From: Cyrtodaria siliqua
Lineage: Eukaryota; Mollusca; Bivalvia; Adapedonta; Hiatellidae
Assembly: GCA_037043455.1 (NCBI GenBank)
Contig: JAWPHD010005095.1
Coordinates: 62,001 to 126,000 of the forward strand
Direction of reading: 5' to 3'
Length of the DNA: 64,000 nucleotides
Shown here: positions 34,481 to 44,697 of the stretch, piece by piece
How positions within the stretch are numbered: position 1 is the first letter of the stretch
Layout: each line of letters starts with the position of its first letter
The notes under the pieces: model-generated
Seen by the model: the letters and a program-made list of their open reading frames with translations, nothing else
What the model was told of the DNA's origin: nothing
The model's database searches: none
Translations under genes and position numbers: made by a program

Positions 34481-34883
34481 AGCACCAGTAGACAATGCCT
34501 TATTGTGTGAACTTATTATATGCCGACTGGTACCGGTGGAAACAGGTGATTTTAATGATTTTTTTTTAATTTACAGACGTTATTGACAAGATATTTGTCT
34601 CGTTCAGAATGATTTTTTTTTATTGATTAATTGTTATTATTGAGATATTAAAGGTATTGTCTATTGGTGCGTAAGCTGTTTGAACGTTTAACTGACCAAA
34701 ATAAATTAATCCCAGAGTTGTCAAAACTTTAGCGCACTATTGTTTAACGTGATCTTTAACGGCAGTAAGGCAAGAAGTTAAAAGTTTGGAGTTGTTTGTG
34801 GTGGTGCGGCAGTAAGACAAGAAGTTAAAAGTTTGGAGATGTTTGTGGTGGTTCAGGTACTATAATTAGAATGGCATACATAC

Positions 34884-34997
34884 CTATTTCGCAGTTGACG
34901 CCTGTGAAATCTTCAGCACACGTGCAAGTGTATTTATTTAAAAAATCATTGCACGTGGCATTATTTTGACAAGGGTTGCTTAAACACTCGTCAGTTT
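34884..34997 (-). CDS. EGF-like domain exon (114 bp, phase 1-1)
   Basis: One EGF module with six cysteines: TDECLSNPCQNNATCN, then YTCTCAEDFTGVNCE. A TTATTTCAG acceptor and a GTATGTATG donor flank exactly 114 bp in phase 1. Its sequence is more diverged than the array at 41-42.6 kb, so it is an older module. It lies between the array and the VWA exons on the same strand and fits as the linking exon. The N-x-T in QNNATC is also a possible glycosylation site. Confidence 0.85.
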
Positions 34998-35144
34998 CTG
35001 AAATAAACATATAGCGAGAACCGTTCGATAAATGAACTATTTTTTTTTTCGTCAGTAATAGTGTGTTTATATTTGTTAAATGCTCCTTAACTATGATACA
35101 ATTTTGAATATGCTTAGAAACACGTTACTGATTCGCAGCACTTA

Positions 35145-35316
35145 GTTATGTAGTCCATACGGACACCCGACTTAAACAAAATGAACTCTTTGAAGGCTAC
35201 TACCCGAACTGAGTTGGTTACATTGGACTTATTTGCAATGATTTGTTAAACAATTGTTTAGTTGTGTACGTACATTACACGCATTGCAATGTTCCCCTTT
35301 ATAGGCTGTGAGCTAG
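35145..35316. repeat. Copy of the 2508-2690 flank
   Basis: Direct-orientation match to about 2508-2690 (AGTTATGTAGTCCATACGGA, CAATTGTTTAGTTGTGTACG). The preceding 35015-35140 matches 1887-2000 (GAGAACCGTTCGAT). Repeat block F, which separates these two parts at 2005-2515, is absent here. Confidence 0.6.
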
Positions 35317-35319
35317 TAG

Positions 35320-36688
35320 GAGAAACCCTCCCCCCCCCCGCCCCACCCCACAGGGGGAATTTTGTAGGGTATGATTTTCTGAAAGAACATACAGTAACTT
35401 TCAAAATGAGACATGTGTGCCATCTGAGCGTTGGGGCTTTAGTGAGTTTTGGGGGAAAACACTTCGTTTTTAGACGAAATCGCCGCAATCTGGAATTATC
35501 TTTTAAAAAAAGAGTGGAATATATTAGAACCAATTTGAATTGATGGAATCTTTCTCGGAACGCACCTCTACGTGTCCCATCATATAAGTATATGGATCCG
35601 ATACTTAAATATTGAGATTTTGGGTTAAATTTTTAATAAATTGAATAAAATCGCTTATTTCTGTAATACAAAATTAGAACTATATCTAATACAATAGACA
35701 AAATAAATATTGTAACCTTTTTGGGCAGGGAAACGTCCAGTGATTAAACAGAAACAAGTTCCAAACCGCATGATGTTTGGAAATGCCTTAATTTTGGGGC
35801 GAAAAATGTGTATTTTTGTCAAAAATCCCCGGAATCTGGAATTATTTTTTGAAACATAAACTTATCAAATTGAAGCAATAGAATGTTGCACAGCATACAT
35901 ATTCAAGTCTTTCCTGGCATGATATATAATATGTGTGCTCAAATATCGGCATTTTAGGCAAAATGTTGGAAAAAATGACAAAATCACTGATTTTTGTAGT
36001 ACTACCGAAGATAATACATCATAAAGACAACGATGAATGAGACGTGGGACGGGGGTCGGGTGGAGGCGATGGTTTTATAGAAATGTACAAGTACTACATG
36101 TAGCTTGGAGATGACAAGAATGGTACCTTTTTGGAACTGTCATAGATGCTAGTTCTACGGGTAAATTTGTTGATACGTTCAGGTTCCCATTATTCACATC
36201 TAGAATCATTTTCTGTATGTTGTAGATTTTAACGAGTGTGATAGTAGCCCGTGCCAGAATTGCGCCACGTGCATTAATGTTCAGAATGAGTACGAGTGCA
36301 TCTGTACACCCGTATGGGAAGGAATAAATTGCGAAAAAGGTATTTTGAATTGTTCAGACAGGGTGTACCGCTTTGATTTTCAAATTCGGTTTTCGTAAGA
36401 GCTTATAACTTCCGACAAGCACTCAATGAAAAGTAATTATATTTCAAAAATCTAGTATTTCTTTCTTTATCATTTATATACAAACACAGCAAAACAATCG
36501 GGTCACTGCCGATTTAATTTATGACGCATTTATCATAACGGTTGGTCACTGTATATAAGCTAGTGTTTTTCCCATCAACACTTCAATAACGATCCAGCGT
36601 ACACGTCTTTGGCTACAGCCTATATACAATGCATAAAATAGTTCTTGAGATGGCTGTAGTCCCCCTCCCACCCACCCCCACCCCCATT
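35320..36688 (-). repeat. Inverted, permuted copy of the 1-1330 block
   Basis: Read on the minus strand from 36650 downward, the order is the 668-1330 part first, then the 1-670 part. In the left block the order is 1-670, then 668-1330. The flanks on both sides stay in plus orientation (35145-35316 and 36690-36860), which marks this interval as a local inversion of a tandem-type unit. G/C-rich runs sit at both ends. Confidence 0.7.
36226..36339 (+). CDS. EGF-like domain exon, inverted onto plus strand
   Basis: A TTGTAG acceptor and a GTATTTT donor flank exactly 114 bp in phase 1. The product reads DFNECDSSPCQNCATC, then YECICTPVWEGINCEK. It is the partner of 990-1103 but lies on the strand opposite to every other EGF exon here. 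In its present orientation it cannot be spliced into the neighbouring minus-strand transcript. Two changes at conserved glycines (QNG to QNC, PGW to PVW) suggest relaxed constraint. One of them adds a seventh cysteine, which would disturb disulphide pairing. Confidence 0.7.
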
Positions 36689-36841
36689 TTTAGTGCTTAC
36701 GATAGTTTGTGAGCCACTATCAAAGGGCATAAAGTATCAAAAACTTCTTCTCGTGAACGAAACATTAGTTTAAGGAATAAAACTAGATGGGGCTTAGATT
36801 ATAACAAATAGTTTAATTTGGATTTGTATGGCTAGTCTTAC

Positions 36842-36954
36842 CGGTCTCACAACGAAGTCCTATCCAGCCCAATGAACAGGTACAGGTGTACAAATTAAGA
36901 AGATTGTTACAAGAGCCACCATTTGCGCAGGGCCGCTATGGCACTCATCGTAAT
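36842..36954 (-). pseudogene. EGF-like exon with 1-bp deletion
   Basis: The splice sites (TAATAG acceptor, GTAAGAC donor) and the EGF pattern are present: DYDECHSGP, then after a frame change ANGGSCNNLLNLYTCTC and GWIGLRCET. The exon is 113 bp instead of 114. The missing base lies near 36929-36933, just before the second cysteine. Use of this exon would shift the frame. A sister copy of its second half is at 40542 onward. Confidence 0.75.
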
Positions 36955-37178
36955 CTATTATTATTATTATAGACACCATCACGTGACACAATACAGCCTT
37001 AAAACGGCTGGGCCTCTTGTTTTCAAATGTTTGCGTATTTTTATCAGCATTCCACTGTCTAACAGTATTTTTTCAGAATTCCAGTAAATATTCGGTTATT
37101 ACTTTGCCACTCTTCATCTTTTATATGCATTTTGTTTTTATAAAACGTAACCGGAGAGGACCTAGTATTTAAAGGGAA

Positions 37179-37365
37179 TGTAGTGACACAGCCAACCCAT
37201 CTTTATTATTGAGAGTTCTGAATAACTTGAATAAGAGGGATCTCAAAATATTGGTTCCTATACCCGTTTTAGAACAACTTTCAAAATATCATATATTCTT
37301 TCAACTTTTTCCTAGTTGTTCAGAACTCTCAATAACAGAGCTGTTTGGGTGTGTCGCAACATGTA
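37179..37365. mobile_element. MITE-like palindromic element (~187 bp)
   Basis: The ends TGTAGTGACACAGCCAACCC and GGGTGTGTCGCAACA, plus the inner arms TTATTGAGAGTTCTGAATAA and GTTCAGAACTCTCAATAAC, form inverted repeats of about 48 bp. About 90 bp lie between the arms, with no coding frame. Target duplications are not clear. Confidence 0.55.
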
Positions 37366-37789
37366 CACGGATGTACACGCTTTAAACTACGTTTGCAATT
37401 TACATATTTTTTATTTTGTTCGATTAATAATAAACATGAATACAGGAGATATATATTAATAAAACAACGCTGTCATACAATTGTATGGAGGTGTGTTTTT
37501 TCTCGCCAAATGGGAAATTATGTCGTATTTTATTTGAGTTGTGTGTTCATTTTGGTCAGGAAAACCAAGTGCGTTTTGTTTATCTTTTTTCCTCTCCTTT
37601 TCTGAACAAATTCACACCCAACTTTTTTTCTAAAGATTGACTTTTGATTTTCACAATCCAGATTTACTTTTTTAGTGAAAATTACCTTTCATTTTTCATT
37701 CATTGTTAATCGAACAATGTGATTTAATAAGTATATTAATTATCTCGTTAAGCAAAGTCTTTATTATTAACACTATTATTATTTCAGTC

Positions 37790-38060
37790 CACTCTATGTA
37801 ACTCAAACTCGCTTACTTCGAATTTCCGCTTAAGTTGAATTTTTGTCACGGTCCCAATTTTATTCCTTCTATTTTTATGCAATTTGACTTCTTTTAAATC
37901 AAATTTCGACAAGTCGAATTATTTGCTAATTAGAACTATATTTCTGGTCCCAAACAGAAATCTATACAGTAATTTACACTCGCTAATTCGAAGTTCAATT
38001 GAAGTGCCAAATGCAAGTTTGATCAAACACAAGCCGCATTGCAGTAGGGGAGCAGCCTTG
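37790..38060. mobile_element. Possible pogo/Tigger-like non-autonomous remnant
   Basis: Contains repeated antisense and sense segments of the type CTCGCTTACTTCGAA and CTCGCTAATTCGAAG, separated by GTCACGGTCCCAA and CTGGTCCCAAA. This pattern resembles the ends of Tigger-type elements. The assignment is by eye and weak. 38060-38840 otherwise shows no recognisable gene. Confidence 0.3.
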
Positions 38061-38844
38061 ATATTTTCCTACATCTATTAAATAATTGGTAACGCATGGC
38101 AACGAAAAGTAGTACGTCATCTTTCGGCAACGTCAACAAATAATTAAATGTCCGCCATTTTGGATTTTTTAAAAGACATAATTTGGAAGATTGTGACAAT
38201 TTTTGATGATGAAATTTCAGTTCCGTTTTAAGTTTCGTGATTTTCGGCTGTACCGATATTTTTTTTAGAGGCTTTACTGCGTGATAAATGCAGACCCGCC
38301 TTGTAAAATGTCGAAGCGAGGGCGATAACTCTAAGAGATGCCATTTTTAGAATACGTTTAAAATGACAACAATCGGGTGGTTTTTGTTAAATAAAATGCG
38401 AGGAGATACTTGAACTGTTGTTTTAGCTCACATATTACATGAATGTTGCTGCATGTCACGAAAAGCATGTTATTTCTTTATCAAAAGTACACGAAAATTC
38501 GAGTTGTTTGACTCTGTACCGTATTTTTGACTGGACTGTCCTCGCAAGAAGTGCAGGCGCGTATTCGATGGAGCGGGTAGTATTGGGCACCCTCTCATAT
38601 GTGGAATCTGTACGTAACAATCGCTACTGTTCAAGATGGGAGTTGGGGTGGAGAGGAGGTGAGGGCATCTGAACTGGGATTTAAAAGGAAGCACCCCATC
38701 CCCTTCCAAACGCCCTTCCCCAACTAAAATCATGAAAGTCTGTTTTGAAAGCTCTTGCAAGCATACATTTTTAAACATATCAGATAATAGATGTGTTGCT
38801 GTGTTTTTGACTAGACTGTCCAGTGTCTAATTGTCATCCGCAAC

Positions 38845-39135
38845 TTGGCGCAGTCAGTAGCGCAGCGGATTTGTAACCGGAGGTGGTGCCACAGAGGTTT
38901 GTCTGTGTGTTCTTGGGCAAGACACTTTCCCTTAAGCCTCGTCCGTCGGTTGGGGACGTAAACCGGTCGGTCCCGCGTATAGGTCTATCCTCCGAGCATG
39001 TTAAAGAACCATAGGAATCTTTTCGATAATAAGAGTAGGGCACGGTTCCCGGATTCCTATGTATCCTTCCCCTCTCTCTGGGGCGGCTCTAAATAACTTC
39101 TACTGTGTTGATGAGCCGTTAAACAACATTCAGTT
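38845..39135 (+). mobile_element. tRNA-derived SINE
   Basis: The head ACTTGGCGCAGTCAGTAGCG looks like a tRNA D-arm and A box, followed by GGATTTGTAACCGGAGG. A central TTGGGCAAGACACTTTCC segment is one I know from several invertebrate SINEs. The 3' part includes CATGTTAAAGAACC and ends near TTGATGAGCCGTTAAACAAC. 39135-39425 is unassigned. Confidence 0.65.
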
Positions 39136-39424
39136 CATCCGCAACTGCACTCAGCACTGTCATATACTGTAGCTGTCTCATGCTAGTATCATGAATCAAC
39201 CGTGGAATATATCACCCACACATAAAAGGGTTTGAGGGGATCTTACTTGTATTAGTTTAAATATAGACCATTTGTCGGTTGAAACCTAAGATGAATTTTC
39301 TATCAGACAGAAACATTGTCGTAATACTTATTCAATGATTCTGATAGTATCGAAGGAAAGAAAAGAAGGCCATTTTTTTACTTTATATTTTTAAAGTTGA
39401 ATGGTGGTTTATGTCATTATAGCA

Positions 39425-39550
39425 CATTTCAGGCCATATTTCCTGGGTAGAACCAGTACTGTATACTTTCTGCAATCCGTAAGAATCGACACTTTCTCAC
39501 CTACAAGTTGAGCTCCCAGTGGGAATTGAACCCGCAGCGGTGAGAATGTA
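39425..39550 (-). mobile_element. SINE fragment of the Ser/Leu-like family
   Basis: On the minus strand this reads CACCGCTGCGGGTTCAATTC (B box), GGGAGCTCAACTTG and ACAGTACTGGTTCTACCC. It is a partial copy of the family at 47770-48010. The A-box end is missing. 39550-40170 holds no recognised exon; a long open frame at 39809-40282 runs into SINE sequence and is not called. Confidence 0.65.
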
Positions 39551-40170
39551 TACACATATAAAAAAAGGGCAACCGAACATCTGTATAACGCAATATGTCC
39601 ATGGGACACGAATGACCGCACTAAAAATAATCCATGGAAAATTGTACAATGCAAGAATATATATTCATAAATAAAGTTTATTATGATGCAAAATAGATAT
39701 GCACCTCTTGACATCATAGATAAACATCTGACATGTAAAGTTTCAAAACAATTGCACCGCTCCCCTATCTCAAAACGAGCTTAAAATGCAATTCTACCCA
39801 TATTTCATATGTCAATAAACAACAATAAAAACATTTCATCAGCATATCAGGGTCATTTCTGCACTCATCATGCTCTTGCATATCAGGAAATGCTAAATTG
39901 TACATACCTTCACCGGCTTTTTAAGAACTTATTCCAAATTGATGAACGTCGTGCGGCAAAATTAACCAATTTTGCTAGTTTTTGGAAGTTTTTGATAGTT
40001 TCGCATTTTTCAATTTATAGCCTACAAAAAACCCAAAGAAGGCATATTCCATTATATACGTTTTTGGGTACTCAAAACTGGAAAAAAAACACAGCAAACA
40101 TGCTCTTCATAATTATTATTAACCGTCCATGTGCCCAAAATATGATTAGTTGTTTTCTTTCTGATTTCTT

Positions 40171-40260
40171 TCTGCTCCCTCAATTGGTAGAGCACTCGCC
40201 TTGTACGCGAGGAGTCCCTGGTTCGAGACCCGTACCGGCCGCACTTTTGCCCCTTGGTTT
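40171..40260 (+). mobile_element. tRNA-Thr-like SINE head, copy 1
   Basis: CAATTGGTAGAGCACTCGCC, a perfect anticodon stem (CTCGC/GCGAG) with anticodon TGT, and GGTTCGAGACC give a tRNA-like body. The 5' acceptor strand does not pair with ACCGGCC. A GCACTTTTGCCCCTTG tail is shared with copy 2. It is therefore a SINE-like unit rather than a working tRNA gene. Confidence 0.6.
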
Positions 40261-40390
40261 ACTTCACTGGCGATTAGGATAATTCGGTGAACGCGGGATA
40301 GCGGCACCGGGGGTCTGAGAGACCGGAAGAGTTGGGCTAGCTCTTAAAAGTTAAAAAGGGGAGGAGTGTGGTGATATTGGGTACCCAGTG

Positions 40391-40500
40391 GCCCGGTTAT
40401 CTCAGTTGATAGAGCACTCGCCCTGTAAGCTAGGGGTCCCGGGTTCGAGTCCCATACCGGCCGCACTTTTTTTCCCTTGATTTACTTCACATATACCACA
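40391..40500 (+). mobile_element. tRNA-Thr-like SINE head, copy 2
   Basis: A cloverleaf of about 72 nt (40391-40462) can be drawn. The acceptor is GCCCGGT against ACCGGCC with one mismatch. The D arm is TCTCAGTTGATAGAGC, the anticodon TGT (Thr), and the B box GGGTTCGAGTCCC. Two T-stem pairs are weak. The tail GCACTTTTTTTCCCTTGATT matches copy 1. A genuine tRNA-Thr gene is possible but less likely than a SINE. Confidence 0.55.
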
Positions 40501-40541
40501 CATTCCATTGTGTGTTTTTCGCTACCGCCACGAGGCCTTAC

Positions 40542-40932
40542 CTGTCTCACAATTAAGTCCTATCCAACCCGATATACAGTTACACGTGTACATGTTGAGA
40601 AGATTGTTGCACGTGCCACCATTTGTGGCATTCGCATTTTGAACGACCCTGAAAGTGAATTTAAAGTTAGAATTAAAATGTCCACAATAAGTGTCTGAAA
40701 GTTTTATGTATTCAACAAATACATGAAACGGTTTCCCTTTTTTAATGCCAACATTTATATTCGGATCTTCAGAATAGTAATTTGTTCTATTTAGCCTGGT
40801 AGACAGATGCACGTGTAAGCGGTTCGACCATTGATACATGTGTGCCTCTAAATCCTCATGACAAATTCGCATTTCGAATGGCGCAGAGGCTATGAATCTT
40901 AAAGTTGAGTCTACAATACATGTTAATATCAA
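40542..40932 (-). CDS. Chimeric exon: EGF C-terminal half after a novel segment
   Basis: An open frame runs to a GTAAGG donor at 40541 and ends with the second half of an EGF module (NGGTCNNLLNMYTCNC, then GWIGLNCETG). The first half with two cysteines is missing. In its place is a segment of about 95 residues including RLHVHLSTRLNRTNYY and KKGKPFHVFVEY, which faintly recalls a galectin-like beta sandwich. That is a guess. No acceptor in the right frame was found at the junction. Either this is a terminal domain spliced elsewhere or the exon is a degenerate fusion. It lies just 3' of the 15-repeat exon on the same strand. The exon start is uncertain. Confidence 0.4.
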
Positions 40933-40945
40933 AATTTAAACTTAC

Positions 40946-42655
40946 CAGCATCGCAATTTATTCCTATCCAACCGGCTATACAAATGCATGTGTACGCGTT
41001 TCGTCCATTGTTACACGTGGCTCCATTCTGGCACGGGTTACTTTGACATTCATCAATGTCTAAATGACAGTTGAATCCTTTCCAACCTGGAGAACAATTG
41101 CATGTGTACGTGTTTTGACCATTGTTGCAAGTGGCTCCATTCTGGCACTGGTTACTTTGACATTCATCAATGTCTAAATGACAGTTGACTCCTGTCCAAC
41201 CCGGAATACAAGTGCACGTGTACGCGTTTTGTTCATTGTTGCAGGTCGCTTCATTCTGGCACGGTTCACTTTGACATTCATCGTTGTCTAAATCGCAGTC
41301 TGTCCCTACCCAACCCGGCATACAAGTGCACGTGTACGCGTTTTGTTCATTGTTGCAGGTCGCTCCATTCTGGCACGGTTCACTTTGACATTCATCGTTG
41401 TCTAAATCGCAGTCTGTCCCTACCCAACCCGGCATACAAGTGCACGAGTACGCGTTTTGTTCATTGTTGCAGGTCGCTCCATTCTGGCACGGTTCACTTT
41501 GACATTCATCGTTGTCTAAATCGCAGTCTGTTCCTATCCAGCCCGGCATACAAGTGCACGTAAACGCGTTTTGTTCATTGTTGCAGGTCGCTCCATTCTG
41601 GCACGGTTCACTTTGACATTCATCGTTGTCTAAATCGCAGTCTGTCCCTACCCAACCCGGCATACAAGTGCACGTGTACGCGTTTTGTTCATTGTTGCAG
41701 GTCGCTCCATTCTGGCACGGTTCACTTTGACATTCATCGTTGTCTAAATCGCAGTCTGTCCCTACCCAACCCGGCATACAAGTGCACGTGTACGCGTTTT
41801 GTTCATTGTTGCAGGTCGCTCCATTCTGGCACGGTTCACTTTGACATTCATCGTTGTCTAAATCGCAGTCTGTCCCTATCCAGCCCGGCATACAAGTGCA
41901 CGTATACGCGTTTTGTTCATTGTTGCAGGTCGCTCCATTCTGGCACGGTTCACTTTGACATTCATCGTTGTCTAAATCGCAGTCTGTCCCTACCCAACCC
42001 GGCATACAAGTGCACGTGTACGCGTTTTGTTCATTGTTGCAGGTCGCTCCATTCTGGCACGGTTCACTTTGACATTCATCGTTGTCTAAATCGCAGTCTG
42101 TCCCTACCCAACCCGGCATACAAGTGCACGTGTACGCGTTTTGTTCATTGTTGCAGGTCGCTCCATTCTGGCACGGTTTACTTTGACATTCATCGTTGTC
42201 TAAATCGCAGTCTGTCCCTACCCAACCCGGCATACAAGTGCACGTGTACGCGTTTTGTTCATTGTTGCAGGTCGCTCCATTCTGGCACGGTTCACTTTGA
42301 CATTCATCGTTGTCTAAATCGCAGTCTGTTCCTATCCAGCCCGGCATACAAGTGCACGTATACGCGTTTTGTTCATTGTTGCAGGTCGCTCCATTCTGGC
42401 ACGGTTCACTTTGACATTCATCGTTGTCTAAATCGCAGTCTGTCCCTACCCAACCCGGCATACAAGTGCACGTGTACGCGTTTTGTTCATTGTTGCAGGT
42501 CGCTCCATTCTGGCACGGTTCACTTTGACATTCATCGTTGTCTAAATCGCAGTCTGTCCCTACCCAACCCGGCATACAAGTGCACGTGTACGCGTTTTGT
42601 TCATTGTTGCAGGTCGCTCCATTCTGGCACGGTTCACTTTGACATTCGTCATAGT
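40946..42655 (-). CDS. Giant exon of 15 tandem EGF repeats
   Basis: A TATTTTCAG acceptor and a GTAAGTTT donor bound exactly 1710 bp, or 15 repeats of 114 bp, phase 1 at both ends. The typical repeat reads [14 protein letters not shown], then NAYTCTCMPGW, VGTDCDLDN. It has the calcium-binding EGF pattern. Each typical repeat also has CQSEPC (O-glucose type), QNGATC (O-fucose type) and CNNEQNAYTC (Asn-hydroxylation type) consensus sites, as in Notch and fibropellin repeats. Repeats 1-12 are almost identical in DNA. Repeats 13-15 are diverged. Variants with WIGT occur at repeats 3, 7 and 10. It is extracellular and probably adhesive or receptor-like. No membrane segment was seen in the window. 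Confidence 0.9.
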
Positions 42656-42995
42656 CTGAAAATATTCAAAATGTGTGTTCATATTCTTATCAGGTTTTAG
42701 TTGTCTCTCTAATGTTTGCTTAGATACGCGTTATAACGGGAACAACAACTTGTAATATAATATGCACGTGTATGCTTTCTTTCACTACATTATGGGAATG
42801 CAACATTTCCTGTTCGACTTTTGTATCTACTTTCTTTGTCTCATATATAGATTTATAATACCACACTGACTTATACATCTAATTTATTCTAGGTCTTATT
42901 AAAGTTATAATCGTCAAAAGTTTGCTTGTTAATAGTTCAGACGTGAATGAAGGTTCAACTTTTAAACATTATGGGACTATGCTCCCATTACATAC

Positions 42996-43109
42996 ATATA
43001 TCACACGTGCTGCCTAGCCAACCTGGTGCACAGCTGCACGTGTAAGTATTTTGGCCATTGTCGCACGTGGCTCCATTCTGACAGGGGTTACTTTGACATT
43101 CGTTTATAT
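42996..43109 (-). CDS. EGF-like domain exon (114 bp, phase 1-1)
   Basis: A GTTTAG acceptor and a GTATGTAAT donor flank exactly 114 bp. The module reads [16 protein letters not shown], then [15 protein letters not shown], with all six cysteines. It is the next exon 5' of the 15-repeat exon and joins it in phase 1. It resembles repeats 13-15 more than repeats 1-12. The 42660-42990 gap is intron. Confidence 0.85.
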
Positions 43110-43414
43110 CTAAACTAGTTTGAATACAACTTATACACATTTAGGGCATCGTGTTCGAGAACTTTTAAACTTGTATCAAAGAAGTTGCATATACGAGTGT
43201 ATAATTTTACTTAAGACCCTCAGTATTGTGTGAGAGTGAATAAAATAGTAGAAGCTGTTATAAACTGAAGAACAAAATTAGTCAGTATCACAAAATATAA
43301 AGTAAAGTATCAATATACATGTATATATATAGCGAAAGTAAACAGCTGTAATCATGTTTCTTCTTGAAACCCATCTAGAAAGCTACAAAGAATGTGACTT
43401 GGCAAAGGCCAGAG

Positions 43415-43805
43415 CATAAAGAGAATACACCACTAAGGGTGCAACAAACCACAAATGGATACAAACATAAAACGGACCTTCCTTTTCAGGATTTAGGCAG
43501 AGGTCGTTATTGGGTCCCTAATCTAGTAGCATATTTGCCAATAGATCCACATTTAAGCATGCAGTGCTTTACAAAAACGAACTGGCTAATGAATCCACGT
43601 CTAAACATGCAGTGCGTTGCAAATCATTGGGTTCTTACCTCTTTCCTTACAGATTTTGTTTTATATATAAATTTAAAATGGTGAATGAATGTGATTAGAC
43701 CAATTTTAAGAAGTTGTTATTACGTCATCAAAGAAGTCAGGTGTTAAAGTCATTTTCAGGCTACGAATGTTTAAAGTATTCTCAACTAAATAAGACCGAG
43801 TCTTC
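43415..43805 (+). repeat. Dispersed repeat family D, second copy
   Basis: Matches 24825-25221. It is followed by two short family C pieces (43800-43860 and 43895-43960) that repeat the motif AAGACCGAGTCT(T/G)CTACTT about 90 bp apart. It lies in the presumed intron 5' of the EGF exon. 43110-43415 is unassigned. Confidence 0.65.
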
Positions 43806-44323
43806 TACTTTTATCTCTTGTTTGTGTTTCGTGCTTCCAAGGGATCCATTTTTCAGTATTTATTGACATTCACACTAGCGTTACTCAATAAGACCGAGTC
43901 TGCTACTTGTATCTCTTGTTTGTGTTTGGTGCTTCCAGGGGATCCACTTTTCAGGATTTATTTACTACAATATTATGAAACACGAGATGCATATACCTCA
44001 TAAGATGTTGCCCAGAGAATATATTCGTCCAAGTGGGGCTAATTAAAAACATTAAAACGGAAATCATCTCTGCTGCTTTAGCTCTTGCTTATTTTTCTCC
44101 ATTTTCAACAGATGTAATTTATTTTAATCGACAAAAGAAGCCACATAATCTAAATAGTGAAGTTTAACTTTTTCAGGAGTATAATAGAGACAAAGCGGTT
44201 GTCGTTGTTGAAATATCACCCAAACAGAGCAAGGTGGTAATGCATGTTTCGATGATATCGGCCTGGGTATGTAGTGAAAGACTGAAAGAAGTTGTTGCAC
44301 TAGTTTCAAACGCGATCTATATA

Positions 44324-44697
44324 AAAGGGCTCTGAAAAACCTGAAAAATAATTATAAAAATGCCATGAAAAAAAGGAGATATGACCTACTGGAATGATGG
44401 CATATGGACAATATACATTTTAAAGCAAAGAAAATCACTGCAAATAGATTTAAAATACATATACAGATGTAAAATGTATAAATTGTATGCTTATTTTTCA
44501 TTTACAGTGATTTTATTTGCTGTAAAAGACATTTTGTCAATATTCCATATATGGTAATAAGGCTCGATGATGTCATCGTTCTAAAATGGCCGCCTCCATT
44601 GATGTTTCTTTGCTCATTATCAATAGGTTATATCTCCTTTAGTTTTCATGGCATTTGGATAATTCTTTCAGACTTTTCAAGTTTTGCAGAGCCCTTT
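44324..44697. mobile_element. MITE with long terminal inverted repeats
   Basis: The ends AAAGGGCTCTGAAAAACCTG and TTTTGCAGAGCCCTTT start inverted repeats of about 70 bp, including ATGCCATGAAAA and GGAGATAT near the inner ends. Further inside, AAAATCACTGCAAAT pairs with CAGTGATTTTATTTGC. It has no coding frame and includes GATGATGTCATCG. A clear target duplication was not found. Confidence 0.7.

Noticed and set aside
35262..35543. 93-codon plus-strand frame similar to 472-705 on the minus strand
   Set aside because: Similarity reflects the inverted block A. No domain, and stops differ between the copies.
39809..40282. 157-codon plus-strand frame
   Set aside because: It runs through AT-rich sequence into the tRNA-like SINE. 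No domain, and the composition is not protein-like.
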